Shown here piece by piece: positions 63,982 through 64,000 of a stretch of 64,000 nucleotides of DNA. The DNA is from Firmicutes bacterium AM55-24TS (lineage in GTDB: Bacteria; Bacillota; Clostridia; UBA1381), in NCBI GenBank assembly GCA_003460745.1, contig QTVU01000006.1:32476-96475 (forward strand), given 5' to 3'. How positions within the stretch are numbered: position 1 is the stretch's first letter; every line of letters starts with the position of its first letter. The position numbers and the translations under genes were made by a program. The notes under the pieces were generated by a model. It did not search any database, was not told the DNA's origin, and saw only the letters and a list, made by a program, of their open reading frames with translations.

Positions 63982-64000
63982 ATAACAATACCTATATTAT

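Noticed and set aside
1-64000. tRNA or rRNA genes
   Set aside because: I saw no T-loop/anticodon pattern or rRNA-like conserved stretch on either strand; a dedicated search such as tRNAscan-SE would be needed to be sure.

Overview
The window reads as chromosomal DNA of a low-GC, AT-rich member of the Clostridia (Bacillota), probably a gut or rumen polysaccharide degrader. Supporting signs are purine-rich AGGAGG ribosome sites, S-layer-homology (SLH) surface anchors, dockerin and cohesin-like modules, DUF4179/ECF sigma pairs and ICE-type cargo typical of gut Clostridia. A species cannot be named from this sequence.

Region 1 (1-17.1 kb) is a glycan-catabolic locus read left to right: two SGNH esterases, a heparinase II/III-like lyase (frameshifted), an FAD oxidoreductase, a GHL6-type putative glycosidase, a DUF4886 protein, a GH94 phosphorylase, a beta-lactamase-fold hydrolase and L-fucose isomerase. 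It is followed by an IS3-type remnant, an ECF sigma/DUF4179 anti-sigma pair on the minus strand and a GH28 pectinase. None of the enzymes whose N-terminus lies in the window shows a signal peptide, so they probably act on imported oligosaccharides.

Region 2 (17.2-24.3 kb) is housekeeping: a small Cys-rich protein, a broken membrane protein, a secreted SLH glucosaminidase, an ABC-F protein, dtd (frameshifted at its catalytic end), a flavin/PLP-type oxidoreductase and guaA.

Region 3 (24.29-37.19 kb) is a 12.9-kb mobilizable element integrated at the 3' end of guaA. The flanking repeat is GAGTGGGA(A/G)TA. It has a repressor/operator switch, Xis-like protein, tyrosine integrase, MobC-like protein, RepA-like ATPase, MobV relaxase (frameshifted) and TnpV. 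Its right third is a defence island: HTH-fused Dam methylase, Mrr-like nuclease, DpnII-like nuclease, an unassigned PD-(D/E)xK protein, a second methylase and an OLD-type ATPase/TOPRIM protein.

Region 4 (37.2-42.2 kb) is a graveyard of a second element: a CHAP-domain fragment, arsC, a serine recombinase fused to the C-terminal half of an ACR3 arsenite pump, and two regulators with internal TGA codons.

Region 5 (42.4-52.8 kb) encodes a candidate cohesin-dockerin surface assembly without carbohydrate enzymes: a dockerin subtilase, two BspA-like leucine-rich-repeat dockerin proteins, a free cohesin-like protein and a cohesin-like SLH anchor.

Region 6 (52.8-60.7 kb) is a TetR-controlled operon of two YbtPQ/IrtAB-like half-transporters, two small SAM methyltransferases, an MBL-fold protein, an LCM-type methyltransferase and an ATC-hydrolase-family protein. 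TTAG-type palindromes resembling DtxR/IdeR boxes lie upstream of regions 5 and 6 and may tie them to metal status.

Region 7 (60.7-64 kb) has a SLOG protein, a decayed integrase, a duplicated SnoaL protein with a divergent HxlR regulator, and a small frameshifted protein.

Across the window at least nine genes are broken by single-base indels, mostly losses in homopolymers, and four by in-frame TGA. This is either widespread decay or uncorrected sequencing error, and it affects how every 'pseudogene' call here should be read.
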